In this document: in pieces, positions 1-8,761 of the stretch
Numbering within the stretch: position 1 is the first letter of the stretch
Layout of the letters: each line of letters opens with the position of its first letter
Assembly (NCBI GenBank): GCA_002863125.1
Contig: PKEB01000012.1
Location: 28,365 to 92,364 of the forward strand
Length of the DNA stretch: 64,000 bases
Reading direction: 5' to 3'
Origin: Flavobacteriales bacterium
Lineage (GTDB): Bacteria; Bacteroidota; Bacteroidia; Flavobacteriales_D; Sanyastnellaceae
The notes under the pieces: model-generated
Seen by the model: only the letters and a program-made list of their open reading frames with translations
Told to the model about the DNA's origin: nothing
Databases searched by the model: none
Program-made: the position numbers and the translations under genes

Positions 1-336
1 TATGAACAAATCGGGTCGGGTGGCATTGAGCAAGCTCCTGATGCCCTTGGCGTAGCGGCCGGGCCGCCCGCCGATGTGGGTCATGCAGAAGCGAAGCCCT
101 TGAACTTCCCAATGCAGGGTTTCGGCGGTTTCGGAACGCATCCGGTGGTCGTCAATGTTGCCAAACACCACCCGTACGTGTGCACCAAGCTGCTGCATGG
201 CATCCAAAACGTCCAAGCTGCCCACATCGCCGGCATGCCAAATTTCATCGCAGCCGCTCAAGTGGTGAGTGATGCGATCGTCCCAATGGCCGTGTGTGTC
301 CGATAACAACCCAATGTGGACGGTGTTCTTCGGCAT
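1..336 (-). CDS. YfcE/MJ0936-type metallophosphoesterase, 3' end cut by window
   Basis: This reverse-strand frame stays open from an ATG at 336 to the window edge, giving 112 residues without a stop. The N-terminus reads IGLLSDTHGHWDDR, followed by EIWHAGDVG, VFGNIDDH and MTHIGG. These are the DxH, GDxx, GNxD and H metal-ligand blocks of the calcineurin-like YfcE family of cytoplasmic phosphodiesterases, so a two-metal phosphodiesterase is expected. The family is usually about 160-180 residues, so roughly the last third lies outside the window. It is divergent from the PorE-like gene, with 38 bases between the starts. The substrate cannot be told from the sequence. Confidence 0.85.
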   Translation of the reverse strand, partial: MPKNTVHIGLLSDTHGHWDDRITHHLSGCDEIWHAGDVGSLDVLDAMQQLGAHVRVVFGNIDDHRMRSETAETLHWEVQGLRFCMTHIGGRPGRYAKGIRSLLNATRPDLFI

Positions 337-362
337 GGTGTTTGGTTTGGTGCAAGGACGCC

Positions 363-370
363 TATTTTCG
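363..370 (+). promoter_or_regulatory. -7 promoter element TATTTTCG of the PorE-like gene
   Basis: TATTTTCG matches the Bacteroidota TAnnTTTG element with one change and ends four bases before the ATG at 375. It supports that start over longer readings beginning at 294. A transcript starting 2-7 bases after it would have almost no leader. Confidence 0.5.
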
Positions 371-374
371 GAAC

Positions 375-2315
375 ATGTACAAACGCTTTGCCAACCGCTC
401 GTTGAATGCTCCATCGCTTTCCAAATTCCTGCGAACGGGATGGATGTTGGTCCTTTCGCTTGTGTTCGCATGTGGCGTTGTTGCCCAAACAAAGGTTCCC
501 AAACGCGCGCAAAGGCAGTTGGATGCTGCCGTGGAAAAATACATGAGCCGAGACCTTCAAGGGGCTTTCGACGCTGTTGAAGAGGCGCTGGAGACTTTTC
601 CGGAATTCGCAGACGCGTGGATGCTCAAAAGCCAATTGCACGAGGGACATTCGGAGTGGGCAGCCGCGGCAGATGCCTTAAGTCGGGCCATTCAAAACAA
701 CCCGTCATTGGCACAGAAATGGCGCGAGAAGCGGGCACGACTTGAGTTCAATGCAGGTCGCTACGCTCAAGCGCTTGGACTGATTGAGGAAGTTGCCCTT
801 GGGGACTCGCTGCTGGATGCGTCCATCCGCTTTGCTGCCAATGCCATTCAATCGCCAGTGGAGTTGACCTTGGCTCCGCTGGAAGGTTCCGTGAACAGCG
901 CTGCGCCTGAATACTACCCGGCGCTGTATGCAACCGGTGACCGCATGATATTTACCCGTCAAATTGGAGGGGACGCTCGCATGACGGGCCAAGAGGACTT
1001 CTTTGAGGCAGCGCTTGCGGAGGATGGTACATGGAATGTTGAGCGCGCACTGGTCGAAATCAATACCCCCGGGAACGAAGGGGCGCCGACCGTTCGCGGC
1101 GATGGGCGGCAGCTCATTTTTACCGCCTGCGACGGCCTCGATGGTGGATATGGAAGGCGCACGGGCGAAGGCAGTTGCGATTTGTTCTATGCGGACTTCA
1201 ATGCCGTCGAGAACCGATTCCAGCGGGAAATGAACCTAACCGCGGTGAACAGCAAAGCTTGGGAAAGCCAGCCTTCGCTGAGTGCCGATGGACACTGGTT
1301 GTTTTTTGTGCGGGCCTACCGAACCCAAGATGGCCGGGTAGTGCAGGATATTTATCAGTCTGAACACCAAGGCGATGGCCTTTGGAGCCGTCCGTCGCGG
1401 CTGCCTCCGACCATCAACACCCCCGGCCGAGAGGAAAACCCGGTGCTTCACAGCGACGGCAAAACGCTGTATTTCGCGTCAAATGGTCATCCCGGAATGG
1501 GGGGGCTGGACCTGTTTGTTTCCCGCCGTCAACCGGATGGTTCCTGGTCGCAAGCGGAAAACCTTGGATTCCCCATCAACTCGAACGGTGATGAGAACAG
1601 CTTGCAGGTGTTTCCAGACGGCCGTACGGCGCTGTTTGCGACCGATCGTGACGCTCCTGGAAACCTCGACCTGTGGCAATTTGAGTTGCCGGGACACGCC
1701 GCGGCGGAATCGGTTGCATTGTGGCGTGGTGAAGTCCGGGATGCGGATTCAGCGCGTCCCATTCAGGCGTCGGTACAGGTGTTGGACAGCCTTGGGAATG
1801 CCATGGGCATGCAGATGAGTTCGCCGGTTGATGGGGCATTCACGCTGACCTTTCCGGCTACGGAACGGGTGATTCTACAGATCGATGAAGAAGGTTATGG
1901 GTTTTACTCAAAAACCCTCGATCCATTGGAAGGGCAGGAGCCATTCGTTTCGATCCGGCTGCAACCCCTTGAGATAGGAACCGTGTTGGTGCTCAACGAT
2001 GTGCGCTTTGAACGGTCTTCATCGGCCTTGGACGCCCGTTTCCAGCCGGACCTTGAGCAATTGGCGCGTACCTTGCTCCGGTCTGAAGTGCGCATTCGCA
2101 TCGCCGGCCATACGGATGGAGAGGGGAGTGCTGAGCGCAATCAACTCCTCAGCGAGGAACGCGCCCAGGCCGTAGCGCATTTTCTTGAAGCATATGGAAT
2201 CGCCACCGATCGAATGGAAACCGTCGGCTATGGCATGTCACAGCCCATCGCCTCGAATGACACTGCCGAGGGACGCGCGCGCAATCGGCGCACGGAGATC
2301 GAGATCATCCAGTAA
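375..2315 (+). CDS. PorE-like TPR / PD40 propeller / OmpA_C envelope protein
   Basis: The protein has 646 residues. A signal peptide ends near CGVVAQ. Next come TPR-like helices (about residues 35-140), then a beta-propeller of PD40 strands (about 155-450) with repeats such as ENPVLHSDGKTLYFASNG and ENSLQVFPDGRTALFATDR. A carboxypeptidase regulatory-like fold follows (about 460-530). The end is an OmpA C-terminal domain with IRIAGHTDGEGSAERN and AQAVAHFL, which binds peptidoglycan. TPR-propeller-CRD-OmpA is the architecture of PorE, a periplasmic T9SS component that anchors the machine to peptidoglycan. The start at 375 is set by the promoter element four bases upstream. Its 3' end overlaps the convergent TonB receptor gene by 11 bases. 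Other PD40/OmpA proteins share these domains, so PorE is an inference. Confidence 0.75.
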   Translation: MYKRFANRSLNAPSLSKFLRTGWMLVLSLVFACGVVAQTKVPKRAQRQLDAAVEKYMSRDLQGAFDAVEEALETFPEFADAWMLKSQLHEGHSEWAAAADALSRAIQNNPSLAQKWREKRARLEFNAGRYAQALGLIEEVALGDSLLDASIRFAANAIQSPVELTLAPLEGSVNSAAPEYYPALYATGDRMIFTRQIGGDARMTGQEDFFEAALAEDGTWNVERALVEINTPGNEGAPTVRGDGRQLIFTACDGLDGGYGRRTGEGSCDLFYADFNAVENRFQREMNLTAVNSKAWESQPSLSADGHWLFFVRAYRTQDGRVVQDIYQSEHQGDGLWSRPSRLPPTINTPGREENPVLHSDGKTLYFASNGHPGMGGLDLFVSRRQPDGSWSQAENLGFPINSNGDENSLQVFPDGRTALFATDRDAPGNLDLWQFELPGHAAAESVALWRGEVRDADSARPIQASVQVLDSLGNAMGMQMSSPVDGAFTLTFPATERVILQIDEEGYGFYSKTLDPLEGQEPFVSIRLQPLEIGTVLVLNDVRFERSSSALDARFQPDLEQLARTLLRSEVRIRIAGHTDGEGSAERNQLLSEERAQAVAHFLEAYGIATDRMETVGYGMSQPIASNDTAEGRARNRRTEIEIIQ

Positions 2316-4371
2316 CCGTCCAGCGCCACGACAACCAGATCGTCCGCGGTGGTGCGGGATTGAAGTAGCGTCCACCAAAGGCGTTGGTCTGCAACCAGCC
2401 TGAAAAGTCAGCATTCAAGGCATTTCGCACGCCCAGCTGAACGGCGTGAACGCCCCGGGTGTACTCAATGGAGGTGTTGAGTCGGTGCTGGGGTTCAGTC
2501 CAATCGTCCTGGGTGTTGTGCAATTTGATGCTGTCAAACCACTGGTGCTGCCACCGCCATGCCCACGGGCCGTTGGACAGGCGCCCGGTGGTTCCAATGC
2601 TTTGACGCGGTGTTCCCGGCAAAACCGAAGCGTAGGGTTCAAAGGCGTGCCGGTTGACGTTTACCCATCCGCTGACATCGAGGGTTGTGGCCTTGCCGAT
2701 GGCGTGCGAAACGTGCGTTGATGCTTCCACACCGGACATCCGCAGCCCTTCCACATTGTCCATGAAAATACCGTCAGCCGGTCCAGGAACTTGGGCTATG
2801 GCATTATTTACGCGTTGGTGGTACGCTTGAAGAGCACAGTCTACAGTCCATCGGTTCGCAGCGCGGGTCCAACGTGCTCCCCACTCAAGGGTGTGGGCTT
2901 GTTCGGATTTCAGGTTGTACGGCTGGTACCCCTCCGGATCGACCAATTCAAATGTAGTAGGGTGGCTTCCGCCGCTTCCCCATTGGGCAAACATTCGCAA
3001 CTGAGGCGTGGCTTGGTAGGCTACTTGAACAAATGGCAGCGCTTGGAAAGTCGCATAGTCCTCCGCATAAATCCCCGTGCTGTCGCCCACGATTCGACGC
3101 AGGCCATCGGTTGTCCGACCGAAATTTTCTACGGCGAGTTGTGCATCGACTTGCCATCGATTATCCCATTCAAACCGGCTGCCGACTCCGGCCCAATGGC
3201 TGTGCGTGTAGGAATCAATCGCATACCGAAGCGCATTCGCGGCGTAGTCATTGTCCCGCTCTTCGATGTTCAACCACTCATACCGTCCGATGATGGACTG
3301 GTCCAGGGTCAGCTTTCCTTTGGAACCGATGGCCCAAGATTGAGCCCTCCACCACCGCAAGGAGACGAACTCCTCCGTTTCGTCCTTGAGGCCATTGAAA
3401 AAGGGCGAAGTGCCAAAAGGGTTGGCTTTGTTGGATAGTTGACCGTAGAGCCAAAGTCCGTTTCGGCTGCGCTCTTTCTGAGCTGTTCGGCTCCATCCGG
3501 CCCATGTTCGTTTGCGGTTGACATGGGCATCGTAACCGGCACCGGGACCTTTTGTGGGGTCCTGCATTGCATCATCCTCATTCAATCCACCGGGCAGTCC
3601 CCATTCGGCCTCCATCCAACCGATCGAAGTGCGTTGCTGTGCGCCTGACTTTTCCGTACGAAGCAGCTGCATTTCTGCCTGGTTCCTTCGGTTGTATTCC
3701 TGTTCTCGGAAACCGGGCGTGTCGTTCCAAAACAGCTGCAGGTGGAGAATGCTGGACTTGGTTTGGTTGAGGCACTGGGTGTGCGCAAAACCCGCTTCTT
3801 CTGACCAGCCGCCTGCTGCGCCCTCACCTGGGCTGCGTACGATAGTATACCCGCGGGTGGTGTTTTGCAAAACAGAGGAAGGGGCCAAGCTCGAGGCGAT
3901 CAGTGCCCCTCCGTAAGCGTTGCCATACAGCGCGCCGACTGGTCCTTTTACCACTTCCAATCGGTGAAGCCACTGTGGATTCCACATTTCCAAGGGGCTG
4001 TTGCCACTGGCATTGGTCAGTACAAATCCATCCATGAGCATCAAGACGTTGCGCACACCAAAAGGGGAGCGCAGTCCACTGCTTCGCATCTGAAGCCTTC
4101 TCGAACCTCCGGTTCCACGGGTCTCCATGAAGACCCCGGGGATGGCGTTCAAAGCGTCCTGCAAATCCGGAGAATGGCCATTTTGCAAGGCCGTGACGTC
4201 AAGCAAGCTCACATTGGCCGCTGTTTGTTCAGCGGTGGAAGGAATGCGAAGCGCTAAGACCTCAGCCTGTTTGACAGCCGTGGTATCTGCAGGGTAGTTG
4301 GTGTGTGCCCCGAGCGCAACCGGGGCGCAAAGATGTGCAATGCATGCAATCCCGATCAGCGGCCGAATCAT
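2305..4371 (-). CDS. TonB-dependent outer-membrane receptor, coupled to a PQQ-type dehydrogenase
   Basis: This 688-residue protein has a signal peptide, then a plug domain with the signatures LQDALNAIPGVFMETRG, VRNVLMLMDGF and LEVVKGPVGALYGNAYGGAL. A 22-strand-type barrel follows, ending in an aromatic residue region (TIWLSWRWTVTG). There is no carboxypeptidase-like N-terminal domain and no SusD partner, so it resembles classical siderophore/cofactor receptors rather than SusC. Its ATG at 4371 overlaps the stop of the upstream secreted sugar dehydrogenase (ATGA), which implies translational coupling. From this context the cargo may be the dehydrogenase cofactor PQQ or its product; neither is shown by the sequence. 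A longer reading from 4452 would lie inside the upstream gene and lacks a signal peptide at its start. Confidence 0.85.
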   Translation of the reverse strand: MIRPLIGIACIAHLCAPVALGAHTNYPADTTAVKQAEVLALRIPSTAEQTAANVSLLDVTALQNGHSPDLQDALNAIPGVFMETRGTGGSRRLQMRSSGLRSPFGVRNVLMLMDGFVLTNASGNSPLEMWNPQWLHRLEVVKGPVGALYGNAYGGALIASSLAPSSVLQNTTRGYTIVRSPGEGAAGGWSEEAGFAHTQCLNQTKSSILHLQLFWNDTPGFREQEYNRRNQAEMQLLRTEKSGAQQRTSIGWMEAEWGLPGGLNEDDAMQDPTKGPGAGYDAHVNRKRTWAGWSRTAQKERSRNGLWLYGQLSNKANPFGTSPFFNGLKDETEEFVSLRWWRAQSWAIGSKGKLTLDQSIIGRYEWLNIEERDNDYAANALRYAIDSYTHSHWAGVGSRFEWDNRWQVDAQLAVENFGRTTDGLRRIVGDSTGIYAEDYATFQALPFVQVAYQATPQLRMFAQWGSGGSHPTTFELVDPEGYQPYNLKSEQAHTLEWGARWTRAANRWTVDCALQAYHQRVNNAIAQVPGPADGIFMDNVEGLRMSGVEASTHVSHAIGKATTLDVSGWVNVNRHAFEPYASVLPGTPRQSIGTTGRLSNGPWAWRWQHQWFDSIKLHNTQDDWTEPQHRLNTSIEYTRGVHAVQLGVRNALNADFSGWLQTNAFGGRYFNPAPPRTIWLSWRWTVTG

Positions 4372-5768
4372 TTGGCGCGCGCTACTTGGAAGGTGGCCGT
4401 TCGTGTGCCGTTGGCGTGGGTCAAGGCAATGAAGTAAGAGCCGGTGGACCACCCTTTCGTATCCAACGTCAGGAGTTTGTTGTTCACTTGCCCTTGGGCC
4501 ACCGCTTCACCGGTGAAAGCGTAAACCGTGTACTCCACGTTCCGCAGCTCATTTTCCCACTCGAATTGAATGCGATCGGTGCAGGGGTTTGGGAATGCCA
4601 TGGGTTTCAAATCTTCGGGACGTTCTGAAACGGTTGAAGCGAACGCCTCATTTCGAAACTCCTTGATGATGTTGGGTCCGCTTCCCGGGTAGGATGGGCC
4701 ATTGAAGGCAACGTACACCGAACCCGTGTATGGATTGACGGCGACATCGCGAATCCGTTGATTGAAACTCGAGAAGTACTGGTCCTCGCTTGTTACGCTC
4801 AAGCCGTCCTCCGAAAGGTGCAGGACACTCAACCGCTCGTATTGCCCTCCCAATCCTCCAAGCACAGAAAGAAGCACAGTGTGCTGCCATTCCGGAATGG
4901 CCTCGTGGTTGTAGTATTCAATCCCGTTCACAGCAATGCACGGTGTCCACGCCTTCAGGGGTTCAATGACGTTGTTCTCCTCGCAAAACGCCTCTTCTGC
5001 AATGGTGTTGCAGAAGCCCTCCACTTGCGGCCAGCCGTAGTTTCCACCGGCTTCAACGATGTTGAATTCATCATTGGAATTCTGCCCATGCTCGCTGGCA
5101 TAGACGATGCCGTTGGGACCCAATGCCAAGCCTTGGCTGTTGCGGTTTCCGAGGGTGTAGATGTACGAGTCGGGGAAGGGGTTGTCGTCTGGAATGCTTC
5201 CGTCCAAGTTCAATCGCAATGTCTTGCCTTGCAGCGAATTCATCGACTGGGAAAGTCCCGATGAACCGACGTCTCCTGCAGTCATGAGGAGGGTGTTGTC
5301 CGGCAATACGAGCAACCGGCTGCCGTTGTGAATGCCGCCCGCATCGATGGTGAGCAGGAACTGCTCGTTGACGAGCTCCGTTCCATTCCAATCAAAAACA
5401 CTAAGGTATTCTTGGCCGTTCCACGAACTGCCCGCGCAGTACACCACGTAGACTTTCGGTGTGGTTTCCCAATCGGGGTGCATCGCCATGCCCAACATGC
5501 CCGGTTCACCGTTTCCTCCGTTCATGACGTTTTTTTCAAGAACGGTGGTGTAGTCTCCTGTCGTTGGGTCGATGCGCAACACCTCGCCTTTGCGCGATGT
5601 CATCCATAGGTGGTCATCCGGTCCCCACAGGATTTCCCAAGGGATTTGCATGCCGGTAACCAAGTCGTATTCGGTCAACGTCGTGTTGCCGATTTCCCAC
5701 GTGGTTTGACTAGTTGCGGCCGCCGAAGCCAAACCGAAGACGCCGAGAAGTAGAGATTTCAATTTCAT
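4368..5768 (-). CDS. Secreted PQQ-dependent sugar dehydrogenase (GSDH family) with T9SS sorting domain
   Basis: The protein has 466 residues. A signal peptide (to about residue 20) is followed by a six-bladed glucose/sorbosone dehydrogenase propeller. Family marks are the early IPWEILWGPDDHLWMTSR, the loop GGIHNGSRLLVLPDNTLLMTAGD with the cofactor-facing His, and NRNSQGLALGPNGIVYASEHGQNSNDEFN. The last 75 or so residues form a T9SS type A sorting domain beginning PNPCTDRIQFEW, so the enzyme is predicted to be exported and held at the surface or released. Members oxidise aldoses using PQQ and calcium. The gene overlaps the TonB receptor downstream by four bases. Its own start is preceded by ATTTCG three bases upstream, a degenerate -7 element. 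Confidence 0.85.
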   Translation of the reverse strand: MKLKSLLLGVFGLASAAATSQTTWEIGNTTLTEYDLVTGMQIPWEILWGPDDHLWMTSRKGEVLRIDPTTGDYTTVLEKNVMNGGNGEPGMLGMAMHPDWETTPKVYVVYCAGSSWNGQEYLSVFDWNGTELVNEQFLLTIDAGGIHNGSRLLVLPDNTLLMTAGDVGSSGLSQSMNSLQGKTLRLNLDGSIPDDNPFPDSYIYTLGNRNSQGLALGPNGIVYASEHGQNSNDEFNIVEAGGNYGWPQVEGFCNTIAEEAFCEENNVIEPLKAWTPCIAVNGIEYYNHEAIPEWQHTVLLSVLGGLGGQYERLSVLHLSEDGLSVTSEDQYFSSFNQRIRDVAVNPYTGSVYVAFNGPSYPGSGPNIIKEFRNEAFASTVSERPEDLKPMAFPNPCTDRIQFEWENELRNVEYTVYAFTGEAVAQGQVNNKLLTLDTKGWSTGSYFIALTHANGTRTATFQVARAK

Positions 5769-5798
5769 GACCGAAATTTAAGGCACAAACTGCTACTC

Positions 5799-6335
5799 AT
5801 GATGGTCAAGATGTTTCGTTTCGTGTCCCCTTTGCTCTTGTTGTTCAGTGGGTTAATGATGAGTTCACCTGCCAACGGCCAAGCTCCGGATTGGATGTTT
5901 GCACTCGAGGGTGCTTACGTTGGTCGCTTTGAAATGCCAGCGGGTGAAGGAGAGAACATGCGGACCGTGGATGCCCGAATGGATGGAAAACGCAGCGGCG
6001 CTGAAGATGGGTTTGTTCTGCAATTTGCACGGGAATCCGAAGATGGCATCGTAAAAGAGGCGCAAATGTGGTCATGGAATGCCTCAGCAGGTGCCTTGGA
6101 TGTGACGGCCATTCAAGATGGTCAACGCATCGAGACCCAATGGTTTGCTGCGCCGAAAGGCCTTGCTGTTAATCTTACCCGTGGGGGTGCTGTGGACGGT
6201 GCAGCAGCCATTGAACGGCTGCGCTTGGAGCGCTTACCAGCCCAACTTCGTCTGACCAAACAATACAACCTGGGCGACGGGGAATGGACCTTGCAGTGGC
6301 GGTACATCCTCGACGATTTCGTCGCCGAAGACTGA
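5799..6335 (+). CDS. Secreted protein of unknown function
   Basis: This 178-residue protein has a clear signal peptide (FRFVSPLLLLFSGLMMSSPANGQ). The mature part looks like a single small beta-rich domain: FALEGAYVGRFEM, then alternating charged and aromatic strands, ending WTLQWRYILDDF. The layout is that of small lipocalin/DUF1579-like proteins that measure an amount of lost activity or bind lipids, but no motif is decisive. ATGs at 5799, 5802 and 5811 are all possible starts. It is divergent from the sugar dehydrogenase (30 bases between starts) and convergent with the GH13 lipoprotein gene, whose stop lies nine bases away. Confidence 0.6.
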   Translation: MMVKMFRFVSPLLLLFSGLMMSSPANGQAPDWMFALEGAYVGRFEMPAGEGENMRTVDARMDGKRSGAEDGFVLQFARESEDGIVKEAQMWSWNASAGALDVTAIQDGQRIETQWFAAPKGLAVNLTRGGAVDGAAAIERLRLERLPAQLRLTKQYNLGDGEWTLQWRYILDDFVAED

Positions 6336-6343
6336 CCACATCC

Positions 6344-8746
6344 TCACTTTCGATTCCGGACACTTGGACGCACGTCAAACGCCGCCGCGCCCCAAGCGTT
6401 AATGGCGAATCCACCCGAAGCAGTGGCATCCAATGTGCCCACCAATGGTTGGAGCGGTTCTCCCGTATCAAGTGCGAGGTCATAAGGCTGCCCCGTGGTG
6501 TTGATGAGCACCCACGTGTTTTCACTCAAGTAGCTGCGGTGAATGGCGAGCAAACCCGGTGCCAGTTCCGTGTAGGACGTCTGTCCGTAGAGCATGCTCA
6601 TACGTGATGTGCGCAACGCGACCCACATTTGGGTCCACGCGTGCATCCACGATTCCTGTTCGTTCCAGCCGTCAAAGCGCATCATGCGGCGGTTGTCGGG
6701 ATCATTGCCACCGACGTCCGCAATTTCATCGCCGTAGTAAATGCAAGGAATGCCCGGGCTCGACATCAAAAAGGCCATGAGCCAGCTCATCTTCCGGTAT
6801 CCGACGTTGCCTTGGTGTTCGATTTCACGGGTCCATCCAGCCAACTTGGTGTCTTCCGATGGGTCGAGTGCCCCGTCCGCAAGGGAGGTGAAACGGGGAC
6901 GGTCTTGGTTGCCCGTGATGTTGCCCATGAGGTGGTGGGCACCGTAGGTATCCAAACTTTGGTTTGCCACCGCAATCAATGCCGATAAATTGGCCGTTTC
7001 AGCAGTAAAGGCCGCGACCAAGGCGTCGTAGAGGTTGAAATCAAACTGAGCATCCAACATGCCATTTGAGAGGTAGCTGCGAATCAACTCCGGTGCGCCG
7101 TATGTCTCGCCGATTTGAAACAGGGGCTGTTGCTGCTTGCTGCGCACTTTCTGCGTTAGCGTTCTCCAAAACACCTCAGGGATGTGCTTCGTCGCATCGT
7201 GCCGGAAGCCGTCGATGTTGGTGTTTTCCACCCACCATACCGCGCTGTCGGTCATGGTTTGGTAGACCTCAGGTCGCTCCAAGTCCAAGGTGGGCATGAA
7301 GGTGTCAAACCAGGTGGTCAAGCGCTGTTCGTCCCACAGTTGGGTGTTTAACGAGCCATCGGGCAAATACAGGTTGGTGACCCAGTCGGGGTGTTCTTGG
7401 TAAATGGGATGTTCTTCGTGCACGTGGTTGGCCACGTAATCGACCAAAATGTTTTGGTCCCTTTCGTGAATGGCCTCGACCAACGCATTGAACTCCTCCA
7501 TCGTCCCAAACCGGCGGTCTGTTCCGGTCGAAGCGATGGGCCAATAGCCATGGTAGCCACTGAATTTACTCGTGACGTCCGTATTGGGGTCCGACCAGTA
7601 GCCCCAGGCTCCGTCGGGGTTGGGGGTGATGGGGCTGACCCAGATGGTGTTGGCCCCAAGGTCTTGGATGTAGTCCAGCGATGAAGCGATGCCCGCGAAG
7701 TCCCCTCCGTAGTGGTTGGCTTCCGGTCGAATGCCGGGGTCCTCGCACGTCCAGTCGTTTGTCGCGTCGCCGTTTTTGAATCGATCGACCATCAAGAAGT
7801 ACATGACCATGGCGTGCCAATCGTGCCGGTTGAGCTGCCCCGTCTGGGTGATGGGTTCACCCGCTTGCAGGGGGATGAGTTGGGACTGACTCTTGTTGGA
7901 TTCGGTGGCAGTCCAAATGCGCACAAATGAGCGCTCGTCAGCATAAGCGGCCGCGGGGATGCCCAATGAGAATAAACCGGTCGAATCCGTTCGGCCAAAT
8001 CCATAGATCTCATTGTTCCACCACGCGTAGAAGTGTGCGTTGGGGGCGGTGCGTCCCAAAAAGCCGGCGGCCTGCTGGACATTCCCCGATGACACGCTTG
8101 GAATGTATTCCACGTTCATCGGTAAGGGCGGTTCGTCTGAACCCAACTGAAGGACGGAGTTGAATCCGCCAAATCCGTTGGGGACCCGGTTCAGATGAGA
8201 AGGGTCTGGTTGCTCTACACCGTCAATGACCAGTTGATATAAGTGGGTTCCTTTGTGGAGCATCAAGCCCACCTTGTGGTAGCCTTGGCTTCCGTCCATT
8301 TCGATGGGATTGGCTTGCCAATTGGTGAAGCTTCCGATGACTTGAACCGATGCATGTGGCTGGTACGATGTGAGCAGAAGCTCAATCGGTTCCTTGGTTG
8401 TTTTGAAAACCGGAACTTCCGCATGCGCTCCACCGGACCACAGTTGGAGAAAGCCAATCTGCCGGCGCGGTTGTTCGGTCAAGTGTACCACGCGGTCTTC
8501 GCCTACTTGGGTGATGGGCAGCAATGCTCCGTTTTCCCATTTCACCGAGTCAATGGCGGGCAGTACGCCGACAAAATCACTCAAATACAGCGTGGTGGTG
8601 TCGGCATTCATCTGAATGGGTGTCAACGGCCGCGAAACCGATTGGGAAGCAGGCTCATGAGTGCAGCCAATCCAAAGGGCGCTAAATAAGGCAGCAAAAA
8701 GCCATGCGGCGGCATGGCTTTTCAAAGGGATGTGGATTCGAGTCAT
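6344..8746 (-). CDS. Lipoprotein alpha-amylase family (GH13) enzyme with CBM48-like N-terminus
   Basis: This 800-residue protein starts with a lipoprotein signal (AALFSALWIGC, lipobox Cys near residue 28), so it should be membrane-anchored. An E-set/CBM48-like module (SFTNWQANPIEMDG, about 140-220) precedes the GH13 barrel from about residue 300. Catalytic regions are visible: I VDYVANHVH (about 435), II GFRHDATKH with the nucleophile Asp (about 512), III FQIGETYG with the acid Glu (about 547). Region IV reads GNQDRPRF (about 614), with Gln where most GH13 enzymes carry His. It is the last gene of the susCD operon and plays the SusG/SusA role of cutting starch or maltodextrin at the surface or in the periplasm. 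The ATG at 8746 is preferred to a TTG at 8758. Confidence 0.88.
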   Translation of the reverse strand: MTRIHIPLKSHAAAWLFAALFSALWIGCTHEPASQSVSRPLTPIQMNADTTTLYLSDFVGVLPAIDSVKWENGALLPITQVGEDRVVHLTEQPRRQIGFLQLWSGGAHAEVPVFKTTKEPIELLLTSYQPHASVQVIGSFTNWQANPIEMDGSQGYHKVGLMLHKGTHLYQLVIDGVEQPDPSHLNRVPNGFGGFNSVLQLGSDEPPLPMNVEYIPSVSSGNVQQAAGFLGRTAPNAHFYAWWNNEIYGFGRTDSTGLFSLGIPAAAYADERSFVRIWTATESNKSQSQLIPLQAGEPITQTGQLNRHDWHAMVMYFLMVDRFKNGDATNDWTCEDPGIRPEANHYGGDFAGIASSLDYIQDLGANTIWVSPITPNPDGAWGYWSDPNTDVTSKFSGYHGYWPIASTGTDRRFGTMEEFNALVEAIHERDQNILVDYVANHVHEEHPIYQEHPDWVTNLYLPDGSLNTQLWDEQRLTTWFDTFMPTLDLERPEVYQTMTDSAVWWVENTNIDGFRHDATKHIPEVFWRTLTQKVRSKQQQPLFQIGETYGAPELIRSYLSNGMLDAQFDFNLYDALVAAFTAETANLSALIAVANQSLDTYGAHHLMGNITGNQDRPRFTSLADGALDPSEDTKLAGWTREIEHQGNVGYRKMSWLMAFLMSSPGIPCIYYGDEIADVGGNDPDNRRMMRFDGWNEQESWMHAWTQMWVALRTSRMSMLYGQTSYTELAPGLLAIHRSYLSENTWVLINTTGQPYDLALDTGEPLQPLVGTLDATASGGFAINAWGAAAFDVRPSVRNRK

Positions 8747-8761
8747 GTGGTGATGCAATGC

